Counted from the stretch's first letter, positions 32,195 through 41,725 are shown. The stretch is 64,000 nt of DNA from Micrococcaceae bacterium Sec5.8 (GCA_039636775.1 CP143429.1:682001-746000), one strand, 5' to 3'. Translations and numbers: made by a program. The notes: generated by a model not told the origin, from the sequence alone.

Positions 32195-33879
32195 CAGGCG
32201 TCCGCAACGGCGGCGACCTCGTCGTCGAAACCCTCGAAGCCCTTGGCGCCAAAACGGTCTTCGGCATCCCCGGCCAGCATGCCCTGGGTCTTTTCGACGC
32301 AATGGGCCGCGGCAACTTGCACTTCGTTTCCTCCCGGGTGGAAAACAATTCGGCTTTCGCCGCCGACGGCTACTCGCGCGCCACGGGCGAAGTGGGCGTC
32401 CTCTTCCTTTCCACCGGCCCCGGCGCCCTGACGTCGCTGGCCGGGCTGCAGGAGGCCTACGCCACCGGTGTCCCCATGGTGGTGATCGCGAGCCAGATCC
32501 CGCTCGAAGGACTCGGTGCGCGGCGCAAGGGCATGCTGCACCAACTCGATGACCAGAAGGCCTCGGCCGCCAACGTCACGAAGAGCCAGCGGCTGATCCA
32601 GCACGCCTCCGGCATTCCCTCCGCCATCCAGGACGCCTGGACGGAGGCCATTTCCTCGCCGCAGGGCCCCGTTTGGCTGGAAATCCCGCAGAACGTGCTG
32701 CTGGATCCCATCATGGTGCCCCCGGTGGAGGACGCCCTCGCCGAAGCGGCCGACAACCCGCCCCGGATCGAACTGGTCCGGGAGGCCGTGAAATGGCTGT
32801 CGACGGCGGAACGTCCCGCCATCATCGCCGGCGGCGGCGCACGCCGCGGCCGGGCGGAGAAATCGCTGCTCTCCATTGCGGAGAAGCTGCGCGCTCCGGT
32901 GATCTGCACGCCCGGCGGAAATGGCGCGTTCCCGTGGAACCACGAGCTCTCGCTGCAGGCCTGGATCGAGGACCAGCACATGACGGAGCTGCTCGAGGAC
33001 GCCGACGTGCTGGTGGTGATCGGGTCCTCGCTGGGGGAAGTCACGTCCAACTACTTCACCTTTACGCCGCGGGGCCGGATCATCCAGATCGACGCCGAAC
33101 CGCGCGTCCTCGAATCCAACCGCCCCGGCCTGGGCATCCGGGCCGACGCCGGCCAGGCGCTCGCCGACCTCGATGCGGCGCTGACCGAGCCGCACGGAGC
33201 AGGCGCGGACTGGCGCGGCACCCCGCCCGAGACGCTGGTCAAGGAAACCCTGGCCAAGGTCAAGGCACGGCTGGAATCCCAGGACCTCAGCAAAGAGCTG
33301 AAGTTCATGGCAGACATCCGTGACGCCGTTCCCGCCTCCATGCAGACCTTCTGGGACATGACGATCTCGGCCTACTGGGCCTGGAGCTGCTGGGACGCCC
33401 GCCAAGGCCAGTTCCACTCCGCCCAGGGCGCGGGCGGGCTGGGCTTCGGTTTTCCCGCCGCGATCGGCGGCGCCGTCGGCCTGGAAACCACGGGCATGCC
33501 CGGCAGTTCCGCCCGGGTGCTGGCCGTCTCCGGCGACGGCTCGGCGATGTACTCCATTTCCGAACTCGCCACGGCCAAGCAGCACAATGTGCCGGTCACC
33601 TGGCTGATCGTGGACGACGGCGGCTACGGCATCCTGCGTGAGTACATGGTCGGCGCCTTCGGCACGGCCACGGCCACGGAACTCTCACGCCCCGATTTCG
33701 TCAAGCTCGCCGAGGCCTTCGGCGTTCCTGCGGTCCGGGTTGCCCCCGAGGATGTCGGGGACGCGCTCAAGGCGGGGTTCGCGGCGGACGGTCCGAACGT
33801 CGTCGTGGTCGAAACGCTGCTGAAAATGTTTGCGCCCACCCATCTGGGGGAGCAGGCAGGACCGGTGGTCGGCGGATAG
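32191..33879 (+). CDS. ThDP-dependent enzyme of the acetolactate synthase/decarboxylase family
   Basis: A 562-residue three-domain ThDP enzyme. The N-terminal domain has [17 protein letters not shown] and the cofactor-activating Glu in [20 protein letters not shown]. The middle domain has [17 protein letters not shown]. The C-terminal cofactor domain has [18 protein letters not shown], then VDDGGYG where most relatives have Asn. It overlaps the ureohydrolase gene (GTGA), so it acts in the same pathway, perhaps on a 2-oxo acid formed from the guanidino or amino-acid substrate. It lacks a linked small regulatory subunit, so it is not obviously biosynthetic IlvB. The exact reaction is unknown. 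Confidence 0.85.
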   Translation: MTGVRNGGDLVVETLEALGAKTVFGIPGQHALGLFDAMGRGNLHFVSSRVENNSAFAADGYSRATGEVGVLFLSTGPGALTSLAGLQEAYATGVPMVVIASQIPLEGLGARRKGMLHQLDDQKASAANVTKSQRLIQHASGIPSAIQDAWTEAISSPQGPVWLEIPQNVLLDPIMVPPVEDALAEAADNPPRIELVREAVKWLSTAERPAIIAGGGARRGRAEKSLLSIAEKLRAPVICTPGGNGAFPWNHELSLQAWIEDQHMTELLEDADVLVVIGSSLGEVTSNYFTFTPRGRIIQIDAEPRVLESNRPGLGIRADAGQALADLDAALTEPHGAGADWRGTPPETLVKETLAKVKARLESQDLSKELKFMADIRDAVPASMQTFWDMTISAYWAWSCWDARQGQFHSAQGAGGLGFGFPAAIGGAVGLETTGMPGSSARVLAVSGDGSAMYSISELATAKQHNVPVTWLIVDDGGYGILREYMVGAFGTATATELSRPDFVKLAEAFGVPAVRVAPEDVGDALKAGFAADGPNVVVVETLLKMFAPTHLGEQAGPVVGG

Positions 33880-33910
33880 AAGCCGAGCCACCACCACTCC
33901 ACCATTGCTG

Positions 33911-33962
33911 CGCGGACCGCCGGGCCTGACCTTCATCCGAAGGTCCGGCCCGGCGGTCCGCG
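33911..33962 (+). terminator. Terminator after the ThDP gene
   Basis: A 23-bp nearly perfect stem (33911-33933 with 33940-33962, single mismatch) and a 6-nt loop, followed by TTT. Confidence 0.85.
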
Positions 33963-34056
33963 TTTGGCGTATCTGCCGCAATTCCGGCCAGGCACAGCGC
34001 AGCGGACACCCCTCCAATAGGTTTAGTTTCCCGAAGTAACCAATTTGGGTATATAG

Positions 34057-34069
34057 TTGCCTTGGGCAA
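34057..34069. promoter_or_regulatory. MarR operator candidate
   Basis: TTGCC-TTG-GGCAA is a perfect dyad 22 nt before GTG 34092, immediately after TATATA (34050-34055), a plausible -10. It fits autorepression of the MarR/MFS operon. Confidence 0.55.
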
Positions 34070-34091
34070 GCAATCAGAGGAGTGTCCTTCC

Positions 34092-34577
34092 GTGTCAGTG
34101 GAATCCAATGCCGCAGCCAAGCTCGTGTACCAGATCTTTGACCTCCAACGCGCTGTCCGGTGCGTTGCCGCCGCCAATGTGCGGGGGCAGGACACCGGCG
34201 TAGCACTGCAAGGCGTCCTGCGCTTTGTGGGTGAGGGCGAGTCCCGGGCCACCCACCTCGCTGAACGGCTTGGCGTCAGCGCGCCGGTCCTCAGCCGGCA
34301 CATCGCCGAGCTCGAGGAACACGGCTACGTCATCCGCCGGCCGGACCCTGACGACGGCCGGGCCCAATTAATCGCTTTGTCAGTCGCCGGGGCGCAGAAA
34401 CTGCGCGTCATAGAGGACCACCGCACGGCGACCCTCCAGGCCCTGCTGCAGGACTGGAGCGAGGATGACGTCGAAGTTACGGCGGGCGTCCTCCAGAAAC
34501 TTGCTGAGTCCCTCAGGACCACAGCCCGGGCAACGACGGCCGGACCCGCACACACGACCGAAATTGTTGAGGAGTAG
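34092..34577 (+). CDS. MarR-family transcriptional regulator
   Basis: A 161-residue winged-helix regulator. The HTH region is SRATHLAERLGVSAPVLSRHIAELEEHGYVIRRPDPDDGRAQLIALSVAG, with the DxRxx wing intact. GTG 34092 follows AGAGGAG at 8 nt, better than the ATG at 34062, which lies within the operator. It is co-directional with the DHA2 exporter, with only 4 nt between stop and start, so it forms a repressor/efflux operon. The inducer is unknown, though it is likely a lipophilic drug or phenolic compound. Confidence 0.9.
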   Translation: MSVESNAAAKLVYQIFDLQRAVRCVAAANVRGQDTGVALQGVLRFVGEGESRATHLAERLGVSAPVLSRHIAELEEHGYVIRRPDPDDGRAQLIALSVAGAQKLRVIEDHRTATLQALLQDWSEDDVEVTAGVLQKLAESLRTTARATTAGPAHTTEIVEE

Positions 34578-34581
34578 AAAT

Positions 34582-36759
34582 ATGGCCAGCCACGCCGCCG
34601 CCACAGGGCCGTCCCCGGCCCCGATGGACAAGAAGCCGGGGGCGCCCCGCGCGTCCCAACCCGCCGGGGAGCCCACGGAAATGACCCACCGGCAGATCAT
34701 GGAAGCGCTCACCGGGCTGTTGGCGGCCTTCTTCACCGCCATTCTCAGCAGCACGATTGTGGCGAATGCGCTCCCCACCATCATGTCCGAGCTCAAGGGA
34801 ACCCAGACCGACTTCGCCTGGGTCATCACGGCCGCACTCCTGGCCAACGCTGCCACCACCCCCATTTGGGGCAAACTGGCCGACCTCTTCAACAAGAAGG
34901 TCCTCGTCCAGCTCAGCATCGTGATCTTCGTGGCCGGCTCGGTCATGGCCGGCCTGTCCGAGACCATCCCGCTGCTGCTCACCGCCCGGGTCATCCAGGG
35001 CATCGCGATGGGTGGCCTCACCGCCCTGGCCCAGGCCATCATCGGTTCAATGATCCCGCCGCGCGACCGCGGCAAGTACTCCGGCTACATGGGCGGCGTG
35101 ATGGCCGTCGGCACAGCCGGCGGCCCCCTCCTGGGCGGCTTTATCGTGGACAGCCCCCTGGGCTGGCGGTGGACGTTCTTCGTCTGCGTTCCGCTCGCCG
35201 TCGTGGCACTGATCCTGCTGCAGGTGACCCTGAAGATCCAACACGTCAAGCGGCCAGCCAAAATCGACTGGCTCGGCTCCATCCTGCTGACCTCCGGCGT
35301 CAGCCTGCTGCTGATCTGGGTCTCCTTCGCCGGCAACCCGGACTACTACGACTGGTGGTCCTGGCAGACAGTTGTCATGGTGGGCGGCGGCGTTGCCCTG
35401 CTGGCCCTGCTGGTCCTGGTGGAATCCAAGGTGGCCCAGCCCATCATTCCGCTGAACATCATTTCCGAGCGGACCACGGCCCTGGCGATCCTCGCTTCGG
35501 TGGCCGTCGGCGTGGGCATGTTCGGCTCCTCCACCTTCCTGGGCCAGTACTACCAGGTGGCCCGCGGCGCCAGCCCCACGGAAGCCGGCCTGCTGACCCT
35601 GCCCATGATCGCGGGCAACCTGATCGGTTCCGTCGCTTCCGGCCTGCTGATCAGCCGTACCGGCAAATGGAAGCGGTACCTGGTGGCCGGCGCCGTCCTG
35701 CTCATCGGCGGGCTGGGCATGGCAGGCAGCATGGACCACACCACCGAACTCTGGATGACCGGTATTTACACAGCCATTCTGGGCGTCGGGCTGGGCCTGC
35801 TGATGCAGAACCTCGTTCTCGCCGTCCAGAACACGGTCCAGGCCAAGGACATTGGCACTGCCAGTGCCTCCGTGGCCTTCTTCCGGGCTGTTGGCGGCGC
35901 GATCGGCGTCTCGGTGCTGGGCGCCGTCCTGGCCAACCGGGTCAAAGCCCTCGTGATAGAAAAGCTCGCGGCCTCCGGCGCCCAGGCGCCGGCCGGATCC
36001 TCCGCGGCCACCATGGACCTGAACGACATGCCGGCGCCGCTGCGTGAGATCATGCGGGCGGCTTACGGCGACGCAATCGCCGAGGTCTTCCTGATTTCGG
36101 CCATCGTTGGCCTGGTGGCGCTGGTAGCTGTCCTGCTGATCAAGGAACGTCCGCTGCGCCGCACCGTCGACATCCGGCCTGAACCTGCCGAAAACGGCGG
36201 AAACCTTGCCTTCGAGACCACACCGGCCGCCGGCCGTGTCCCGGCAAGTTCGGCCGGCACCGCCGGAGTCGGGGCGGCCACGGCTGCCCCATCTGCAGCC
36301 GGCACCGGAGTCAGCAGCGGCACCGGCACCGTGGATTTGGACCTGGAATTTCTGGAGGTGCTCAGCCGGCAACACGCCGAATCCCACGGCCCGGACGCGG
36401 CCCGCGCGGAGGCCGGCGTGAGTTCCGGCCCGGGGGAGTCCGACGGCCACCGGGCGGTCGAGAGAGAAGGCGCCCGGCAACGGTCCCGCACCCTCGTCGC
36501 CGCGGACCGGCCTGACGTGGCCGACGTCGTCCCCGTGTTGCTCCAGACCCAGCAGTTGCTGGCGCAGCAGCAACTTCAGCTCGTGGCGGCGATCCGAGCG
36601 GTCAACGAACAAGCTGCGCAGCAGCGGGAAATTGCTGCCCAACAGGCATGCACTGCCGAGGAGCTCACAGCCTTGGGCCGCCAGTTGGCCAAGCAGCGCA
36701 AGCTCCAGCGCGCTGCCGCGGATTACCTCGCCACGCACGGGCGGCACCGGACAGAGTAA
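34582..36759 (+). CDS. DHA2 (EmrB/QacA) drug exporter with long coiled-coil C-terminal extension
   Basis: A 725-residue protein. Residues about 30-520 form a 14-TM DHA2 transporter: ALTGLLAAFFTAILSSTIVANALPTIMSELKG in TM1, TPIWGKLADLFNKK after TM2, ARVIQGIAMGGLTALAQAI in TM4, and GGVMAVGTAGGPLLGGFIVD (motif C) in TM5. After LLIKERPLRRTV the usual protein ends, but here about 200 further cytoplasmic residues follow. These are an Ala/Thr/Gly-rich linker, a segment DLDLEFLEVLSRQHAESHG, and a Gln-rich helix LLAQQQLQLVAAIRAVNEQA then ELTALGRQLAKQRKLQRAA that should form a coiled coil. It is in an operon with MarR. Export of toxic compounds is expected; the tail's role is unknown. Confidence 0.88.
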   Translation: MASHAAATGPSPAPMDKKPGAPRASQPAGEPTEMTHRQIMEALTGLLAAFFTAILSSTIVANALPTIMSELKGTQTDFAWVITAALLANAATTPIWGKLADLFNKKVLVQLSIVIFVAGSVMAGLSETIPLLLTARVIQGIAMGGLTALAQAIIGSMIPPRDRGKYSGYMGGVMAVGTAGGPLLGGFIVDSPLGWRWTFFVCVPLAVVALILLQVTLKIQHVKRPAKIDWLGSILLTSGVSLLLIWVSFAGNPDYYDWWSWQTVVMVGGGVALLALLVLVESKVAQPIIPLNIISERTTALAILASVAVGVGMFGSSTFLGQYYQVARGASPTEAGLLTLPMIAGNLIGSVASGLLISRTGKWKRYLVAGAVLLIGGLGMAGSMDHTTELWMTGIYTAILGVGLGLLMQNLVLAVQNTVQAKDIGTASASVAFFRAVGGAIGVSVLGAVLANRVKALVIEKLAASGAQAPAGSSAATMDLNDMPAPLREIMRAAYGDAIAEVFLISAIVGLVALVAVLLIKERPLRRTVDIRPEPAENGGNLAFETTPAAGRVPASSAGTAGVGAATAAPSAAGTGVSSGTGTVDLDLEFLEVLSRQHAESHGPDAARAEAGVSSGPGESDGHRAVEREGARQRSRTLVAADRPDVADVVPVLLQTQQLLAQQQLQLVAAIRAVNEQAAQQREIAAQQACTAEELTALGRQLAKQRKLQRAAADYLATHGRHRTE

Positions 36760-36814
36760 GCGGCAGTACAGGACCGGCAGCAGCCAACGCCGGGAACAGC
36801 ACGCAGCACGGCCC

Positions 36815-36843
36815 GGGCGGCCGCCTCCACCAGGCGGCCGCCC
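36815..36843 (+). terminator. Hairpin after the DHA2 exporter
   Basis: GGGCGGCCGCCT and AGGCGGCCGCCC form a perfect 12-bp stem with a 5-nt loop. No T tract. The rest of the gap 36760-37023 shows no gene or clear promoter. Confidence 0.6.
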
Positions 36844-37023
36844 TTGGCGTCAGCAGTGCAGCCGACTTTTTTGCCTCCGATATTCCGCCGGGGCGCGACG
36901 TTTCGTAGAGTTGGAACGCTATGGCTGTCAGCCCCGTCTGCTACTACTGGGTGCACGGGCTGAAGATTTCTCTTCGGGCTCTTTCCAGCCTCAACTATTC
37001 GTTCGTCCTAAGGACTCGTGGGC

Positions 37024-38757
37024 ATGCTCGTCACCCTCATACGGCGCTACTCCAAGCCGTATATGCCATACATCGGTGCAGTGATTTTCTTCCAGCTCGC
37101 CTCCACCATCGCAGCGCTGTATCTCCCCAGCCTGAACGCCCAGATCATCGACGAGGGCGTTTCGCGCGGCGACACGGATTACATCTGGCGGACCGGTGGC
37201 GTGATGCTCGGTGTAGCCCTCGTGCAGGTCGTCACCGCGATCGCCGGAGTTTACTTCGGTTCGAAGGCTGCCATGGCATTCGGCCGCGACCTGCGCCGCG
37301 GCGTGTTCCGCAAAGTCACCAGCTTCTCCGCCAAGGACGTCAACGTTTTCGGCGCCCCCACCCTGATCACCCGGGGCACTAACGATGTCCAGCAGGTGCA
37401 GATGCTCATGTTGATGGGCCTGAACTTCATGGTGGCCACGCCCATCATGTGCATCGGCGGCATCTTCATGGCACTGCGTGAGGACCTTAACCTGTCCTGG
37501 CTGGTCTGGGTGTCCGTGCCGTTGCTGGCAGTGGTGGTGGGCTACCTTGTGGTCCGGCTGATGCCGCTGTTCCGGTCCATGCAGACGAAAATCGACCGGC
37601 TCAACGGCATCCTCCGGGAGCAAATCATCGGCATCCGCGTGGTCCGCGCGTTCGTGCGGGAGCCGCATGAAGCCGAGCGCTTCGGCGCCGCGAACAAGGA
37701 ACTCACCGACGTCTCGCTCAAGATCGGCGCCCTGTTCGTGCTGATGTTCCCCGCAATCGGCATGATCCTGCACATCTCCACCGCGGCCGTGCTCTGGTTC
37801 GGCGGCCAGCGGGTGGGCGCCGGGGAAATGCAGGTCGGCTCCCTGACAGCGTTCCTGCAGTACCTGCTTCAAATCCTGATGGCCGTCATGATGGGCACCT
37901 TCATGGCCATGATGATTCCCCGCGCCACCGTGTGCGCGGACCGCATCGGTGAGGTGCTCGACGTCGAACCCTCCATCCACGAGTCGGCCACCCCGGTCAC
38001 TCCGGCCAGGAAGGCCGGCCGAGTCGAGTTCCGCAACGTCTCCTTCGCCTACCCCGGTGCCGAGGCACCGGTGCTGAGCGGCATCAGCTTCACTGCCGAA
38101 CCCGGGCAGACCGTGGCGATTATCGGCTCCACCGGCGCCGGCAAGACGTCCCTGCTGTCCCTGCTGCCCCGCCTGTACGACGCCGCCTCGGGGGAGGTGC
38201 TGCTCGACGGCGTTCCCGTCACCAACCTGGACCGCGCCGAGATCACCCAGCGCGTGGCCATGGTGCCGCAGCGGCCCTACCTGTTCTCGGGAACCATCGA
38301 GCACAACCTGCGCTTCGGCAAAACGGAGGCCACCGACAAGCAGCTCTGGGACGCCCTGACCGTGGCCCAGGCGGCCGATTTTGTACGCGAGAAGAAAAAC
38401 GGTCTCGGCTCACGGATTTCCCAGGGCGGCACCAACGTCTCCGGCGGCCAGCGCCAGCGCCTGTGCATCGCCCGGGCCCTCGTCACCGAACCCAAGGTGT
38501 TCCTGTTCGATGACTCCTTCTCCGCCCTCGACGTCGCCACCGACGCCCGGCTCCGCCGTGCCCTCAAAGCGAAAACCGCCGACGCCACCGTGATCATCGT
38601 CGGACAGCGCGTGTCCACGATCGCCGACGCCGATCAGATCCTGGTGCTGGACAAGGGCCGGATCGTGGACCGCGGCACACATGAGGAATTGTTGCAGAGC
38701 TCCAGCACCTATCAGGAAATTGTTGAATCCCAGCTGACCGCGGAGGCCGTGGCATGA
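37024..38757 (+). CDS. ABC exporter half-transporter with degenerate nucleotide site
   Basis: A 577-residue type I (B-family) exporter: six TM helices (about residues 15-310), then an ATPase domain. Walker A is GSTGAGKTS, the signature NVSGGQRQR is canonical, but Walker B reads VFLFDDSFSALD (Asp in place of the catalytic Glu) and the switch is VGQRVST (Gln in place of His). These changes mark the non-hydrolytic site of heterodimeric exporters such as TM287/288 or BmrCD. The next gene has the complementary pattern. ATG 37024 is chosen, with AAGGAC upstream at suitable spacing. It overlaps the partner by 4 nt. Confidence 0.9.
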   Translation: MLVTLIRRYSKPYMPYIGAVIFFQLASTIAALYLPSLNAQIIDEGVSRGDTDYIWRTGGVMLGVALVQVVTAIAGVYFGSKAAMAFGRDLRRGVFRKVTSFSAKDVNVFGAPTLITRGTNDVQQVQMLMLMGLNFMVATPIMCIGGIFMALREDLNLSWLVWVSVPLLAVVVGYLVVRLMPLFRSMQTKIDRLNGILREQIIGIRVVRAFVREPHEAERFGAANKELTDVSLKIGALFVLMFPAIGMILHISTAAVLWFGGQRVGAGEMQVGSLTAFLQYLLQILMAVMMGTFMAMMIPRATVCADRIGEVLDVEPSIHESATPVTPARKAGRVEFRNVSFAYPGAEAPVLSGISFTAEPGQTVAIIGSTGAGKTSLLSLLPRLYDAASGEVLLDGVPVTNLDRAEITQRVAMVPQRPYLFSGTIEHNLRFGKTEATDKQLWDALTVAQAADFVREKKNGLGSRISQGGTNVSGGQRQRLCIARALVTEPKVFLFDDSFSALDVATDARLRRALKAKTADATVIIVGQRVSTIADADQILVLDKGRIVDRGTHEELLQSSSTYQEIVESQLTAEAVA

Positions 38758-40856
38758 GCACCAACCAAAAAGGTACCCGCCCTCCGAAGGCCGGCGGGAT
38801 GACCGCTACCGGCGCCGCGGCCACCGGCCCCACCGCAACGAGCGCCGCGGCCACCGAACCGGAGGAGGACTTCTACGAAGAGGAGTTCGTTCCCGGTGAG
38901 GCCGACGGCGGTATGTTCGGCAGCGTTCCCGCGAAGAAACCCCAGCACTTTTGGCCTTCCGCGAAGCGGCTAATGGGCCTGCTGAAACCCGAACGCGCCG
39001 GCATCACCGCCGTGCTCGCGATGGTGACGGTCGCCGTCGTCCTCAACGTTGTGGCGCCGCGGATCCTTGGCCAGGCGATGGACGTGATCTTCAGTGGAGT
39101 TGTCGGCAAACAGTTGCCTGCCGGCGGGTCCAAAGAGCAGTTCGTCGAGGGCCTCCGGGCCCAGGGACAGGATAACTTCGCGGACATGCTGGCCAGAATG
39201 GACGTTATCCCTGGCGCCGGCATCGACTTTCAAAAACTCGCGTTCCTGATCAGCGTGGTCCTGGTGATGTACTTCGTCGCCAACATCTTCCTCTGGCTGC
39301 AGGGTTACGTCCTGAACGTCCTGGTCATGCGGGTGGTCCGCCAACTGCGCGACGACACCGAGAAGAAGCTCAACAGGCTTCCGCTGAACTACTTCGACAC
39401 CCGCCAGCGCGGCGACATCCTTTCCCGGGTCACCAACGACGTCGACAACATCCAGCAGGCGCTGCAGCAGGCCTTCGCGCAGCTCGTGAATTCGGCCCTG
39501 ACGGTCATCGGCATTCTCATCATGATGTTCATCGTGTCCTGGCAGCTGGCCCTGATCGCCCTCGTGGCGTTGCCGCTCTCCGCAGTGGCCGCCGGCATCA
39601 TCGGATCCCGCAGCCAAAAGCTCTTCGCGGCGCAGTGGAAAAACACCGGGGACCTCAACGGCCAGATCGAGGAGTCCTTCTCCGGCCACGATCTGGTCCG
39701 GGTCTTCGGCCGCGACGCCGACATGCTGGCCCGCTTCGACGAGCGGAACGAGGCGCTCTACCAGGCGAGCTTCGGGGCGCAGTTTGTGTCCGGAATGATC
39801 ATGCCGGTCATGCAGTTCGTGTCCTACCTCAGCTACGTCGGCATCGCCGTCGTCGGCGGCCTGCGCGTCGCCTCCGGCGCGATGAGCCTGGGCGACGCCA
39901 CCGCGTTCATCCAGTACTCGCGCGAATTCACCCAGCCGCTGGGGCAGATGGCGGGCATGGCCAACATGCTGCAGTCCGGGGTCGCGTCAGCGGAGCGGGT
40001 CTTTGAATTCCTCGACGCCGACGAACAGGACGCCGAGACGGCCACCGAAAAGTTGCCGGCCAAGACCGACGGGCACGTTCAGTTCCGGCACGTCACCTTC
40101 AGCTACACCCCGGACAAGCCGCTGATCGAGGACCTCTCGTTCACCGCCGAGCCCGGGCACACCGTCGCCATCGTCGGCCCCACCGGCGCCGGCAAAACCA
40201 CCCTGGTGAACCTCGTCATGCGCTTCTATGAGCTGCAGGGCGGCAGCATCACCCTGGACGGGGTGGACATCACCCAGTTGAGCCGCGCTGAACTGCGGTC
40301 CAAGGTGGGCATGGTGCTGCAGGATGCCTGGCTGTTCGGCGGCACCATTTACGACAACATCCGTTACGGCAAGCTCGATGCCACCGAGGAACAGGTGATG
40401 GAGGCGGCCCGGGCCACCTTCGTGGACCGCTTCGTCCGCGCCCTCCCTGATGGTTACAACACCATCATCGACGAGGAGGGCAACAACGTCAGCGCCGGCG
40501 AGAAGCAGCTGATCACCATTGCCCGTGCCTTCGTCGCCAACCCCTCGCTGCTGATCCTGGACGAGGCCACCAGCTCGGTGGACACCCGCACCGAAGTGCT
40601 CGTCCAGAAGGCGATGGCCGCCCTGCGTACGGACCGCACGAGCTTCGTCATTGCCCACCGGCTCTCCACCATCCGCGACGCGGACACCATCCTGGTGATG
40701 GAGGCCGGGCGGATCGTGGAGCAGGGAGCGCACGCACAGCTGTTGGAGATGAAGGGCGCTTATTACCGCCTGTACATGTCCCAGTTCGCCGGCGAAGACG
40801 CCGACCCGGCCTTTTCGGAAAACACGGCAGACGATGCGACGGCGGTACGCAGCTGA
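38754..40856 (+). CDS. ABC exporter half-transporter, catalytic partner
   Basis: A 700-residue B-family half-transporter. It has a low-complexity Thr/Ala then acidic N-terminal extension of about 65 residues (EPEEDFYEEEFVPGE), six TM helices, and an ATPase with Walker A GPTGAGKTT, Walker B LLILDEATSSVD with intact Glu, and switch IAHRLST with intact His. Its signature is the variant NVSAGEKQL. Combined with the degenerate Walker B of the upstream partner, this predicts one active site and one degenerate site. An insert of about 60 residues (KQLPAGGSKEQFVEGLRAQG) lies between TM1 and TM2. The substrate is unknown. Confidence 0.9.
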   Translation: MSTNQKGTRPPKAGGMTATGAAATGPTATSAAATEPEEDFYEEEFVPGEADGGMFGSVPAKKPQHFWPSAKRLMGLLKPERAGITAVLAMVTVAVVLNVVAPRILGQAMDVIFSGVVGKQLPAGGSKEQFVEGLRAQGQDNFADMLARMDVIPGAGIDFQKLAFLISVVLVMYFVANIFLWLQGYVLNVLVMRVVRQLRDDTEKKLNRLPLNYFDTRQRGDILSRVTNDVDNIQQALQQAFAQLVNSALTVIGILIMMFIVSWQLALIALVALPLSAVAAGIIGSRSQKLFAAQWKNTGDLNGQIEESFSGHDLVRVFGRDADMLARFDERNEALYQASFGAQFVSGMIMPVMQFVSYLSYVGIAVVGGLRVASGAMSLGDATAFIQYSREFTQPLGQMAGMANMLQSGVASAERVFEFLDADEQDAETATEKLPAKTDGHVQFRHVTFSYTPDKPLIEDLSFTAEPGHTVAIVGPTGAGKTTLVNLVMRFYELQGGSITLDGVDITQLSRAELRSKVGMVLQDAWLFGGTIYDNIRYGKLDATEEQVMEAARATFVDRFVRALPDGYNTIIDEEGNNVSAGEKQLITIARAFVANPSLLILDEATSSVDTRTEVLVQKAMAALRTDRTSFVIAHRLSTIRDADTILVMEAGRIVEQGAHAQLLEMKGAYYRLYMSQFAGEDADPAFSENTADDATAVRS

Positions 40857-40894
40857 GCGCCGCCGGCACCGCGCCCGAGTCCCGGCGCATCGAG

Positions 40895-41383
40895 GTGCAG
40901 ATCCCAATGCGCTGGGGCGACATGGACGCCTACGGCCATATCAACAACGTCCAGATCGTTCGCATTCTGGAGGAAGCCCGCATCGCAGCGTTCGGGCCGC
41001 CGCGAGGTTCGGGGTTGCCCGGAGTGGAGCCCCCGGCGCCGCTCTTCAGCGAGGTCCCGGCCGGGACCCTCGCGTTGATCGTCGAGCACAAGATCCGCTA
41101 TGTCCGAACCCTCGAGTACCGGAACGTGCCGGCTGTCGTGCAGGTGTGGGTCGGGGCCATCAAGGGCGCCAGCTTCGACATCCACTACCTGGTGCAGGAC
41201 CCTGTCACGCGGGCGGACTGCGTCCGGGCCACCAGTCACCTGGCCTTCGTCGACGAGGCCACCGGGCGGGTGCAGCGGCTGACGCCGGAGCAGAAAACTA
41301 CGCTCACCCGTTTCACGCCGGTTCCGGCGCAGACAGCCCAACCGGTCCCATCGCCTCTATCTGCTACCACCGAACATCCCTAA
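40895..41383 (+). CDS. Acyl-CoA thioesterase, 4HBT hotdog family
   Basis: A 162-residue hotdog-fold protein. The catalytic segment RWGDMDAYGHINNVQIVRILEEARIAAF is the 4-hydroxybenzoyl-CoA thioesterase type, with the Asp and helix characteristic of the family. IRYVRTLEYRNVPAVVQVWVGAIKGASFDIHYLV forms the sheet. The start is uncertain. GTG 40895 is the only standard start in frame after the ABC stop at 40856, but homologues usually have 10-15 more residues, and the frame is open back to the ABC gene without another start codon. It may be translationally coupled to the exporter. Confidence 0.8.
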   Translation: MQIPMRWGDMDAYGHINNVQIVRILEEARIAAFGPPRGSGLPGVEPPAPLFSEVPAGTLALIVEHKIRYVRTLEYRNVPAVVQVWVGAIKGASFDIHYLVQDPVTRADCVRATSHLAFVDEATGRVQRLTPEQKTTLTRFTPVPAQTAQPVPSPLSATTEHP

Positions 41384-41454
41384 ACTGGTCCCTTTACGGG
41401 CAGTCCGCCCGGCAATGAGGAACCAAGCTCAGAGTCAACAAGCGAGGACACATC

Positions 41455-41706
41455 ATGGCAAACAAACGTGCGAAGAACGCCCGGAAGAAGACCTGGAAGG
41501 AACTCTCGCCCATGGCGAAGTTCGGCACCATCACAGCTTCCGCCGTTCAGATTTCACTGCTAATTGCGGCGCAGCGGGACATCTCACGCCGCCCGGCCGA
41601 GGAGATCCGCGGCGGCAAAATGCTGTGGCGGCTGGCCACCCTGGTCAACTTCGTCGGTCCGGGCAGCTATTTCACCTTTGGGGTTAAGCGGTCGGTGGCC
41701 AAGTAG
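41455..41706 (+). CDS. Small conserved protein, 83 aa
   Basis: ATG 41455 follows GCGAGGAC. The protein has a strongly basic N terminus (MANKRAKNARKKTWKEL), a weakly hydrophobic helix GTITASAVQISLLIAA and a second segment WRLATLVNFVGPGSYFTFGV, so it may be membrane associated. The PxSYF-like end is typical of small actinobacterial PLDc_N-like proteins, but I cannot assign a family with certainty. It is monocistronic. Confidence 0.7.
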   Translation: MANKRAKNARKKTWKELSPMAKFGTITASAVQISLLIAAQRDISRRPAEEIRGGKMLWRLATLVNFVGPGSYFTFGVKRSVAK

Positions 41707-41725
41707 TCGCCCGTTTGAGGTGCCG

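Noticed and set aside
36921..37382. Upstream ORF before the ABC exporter as a leader gene
   Set aside because: It runs far into the exporter gene out of frame and becomes Arg/His-rich, typical of a shadow frame.
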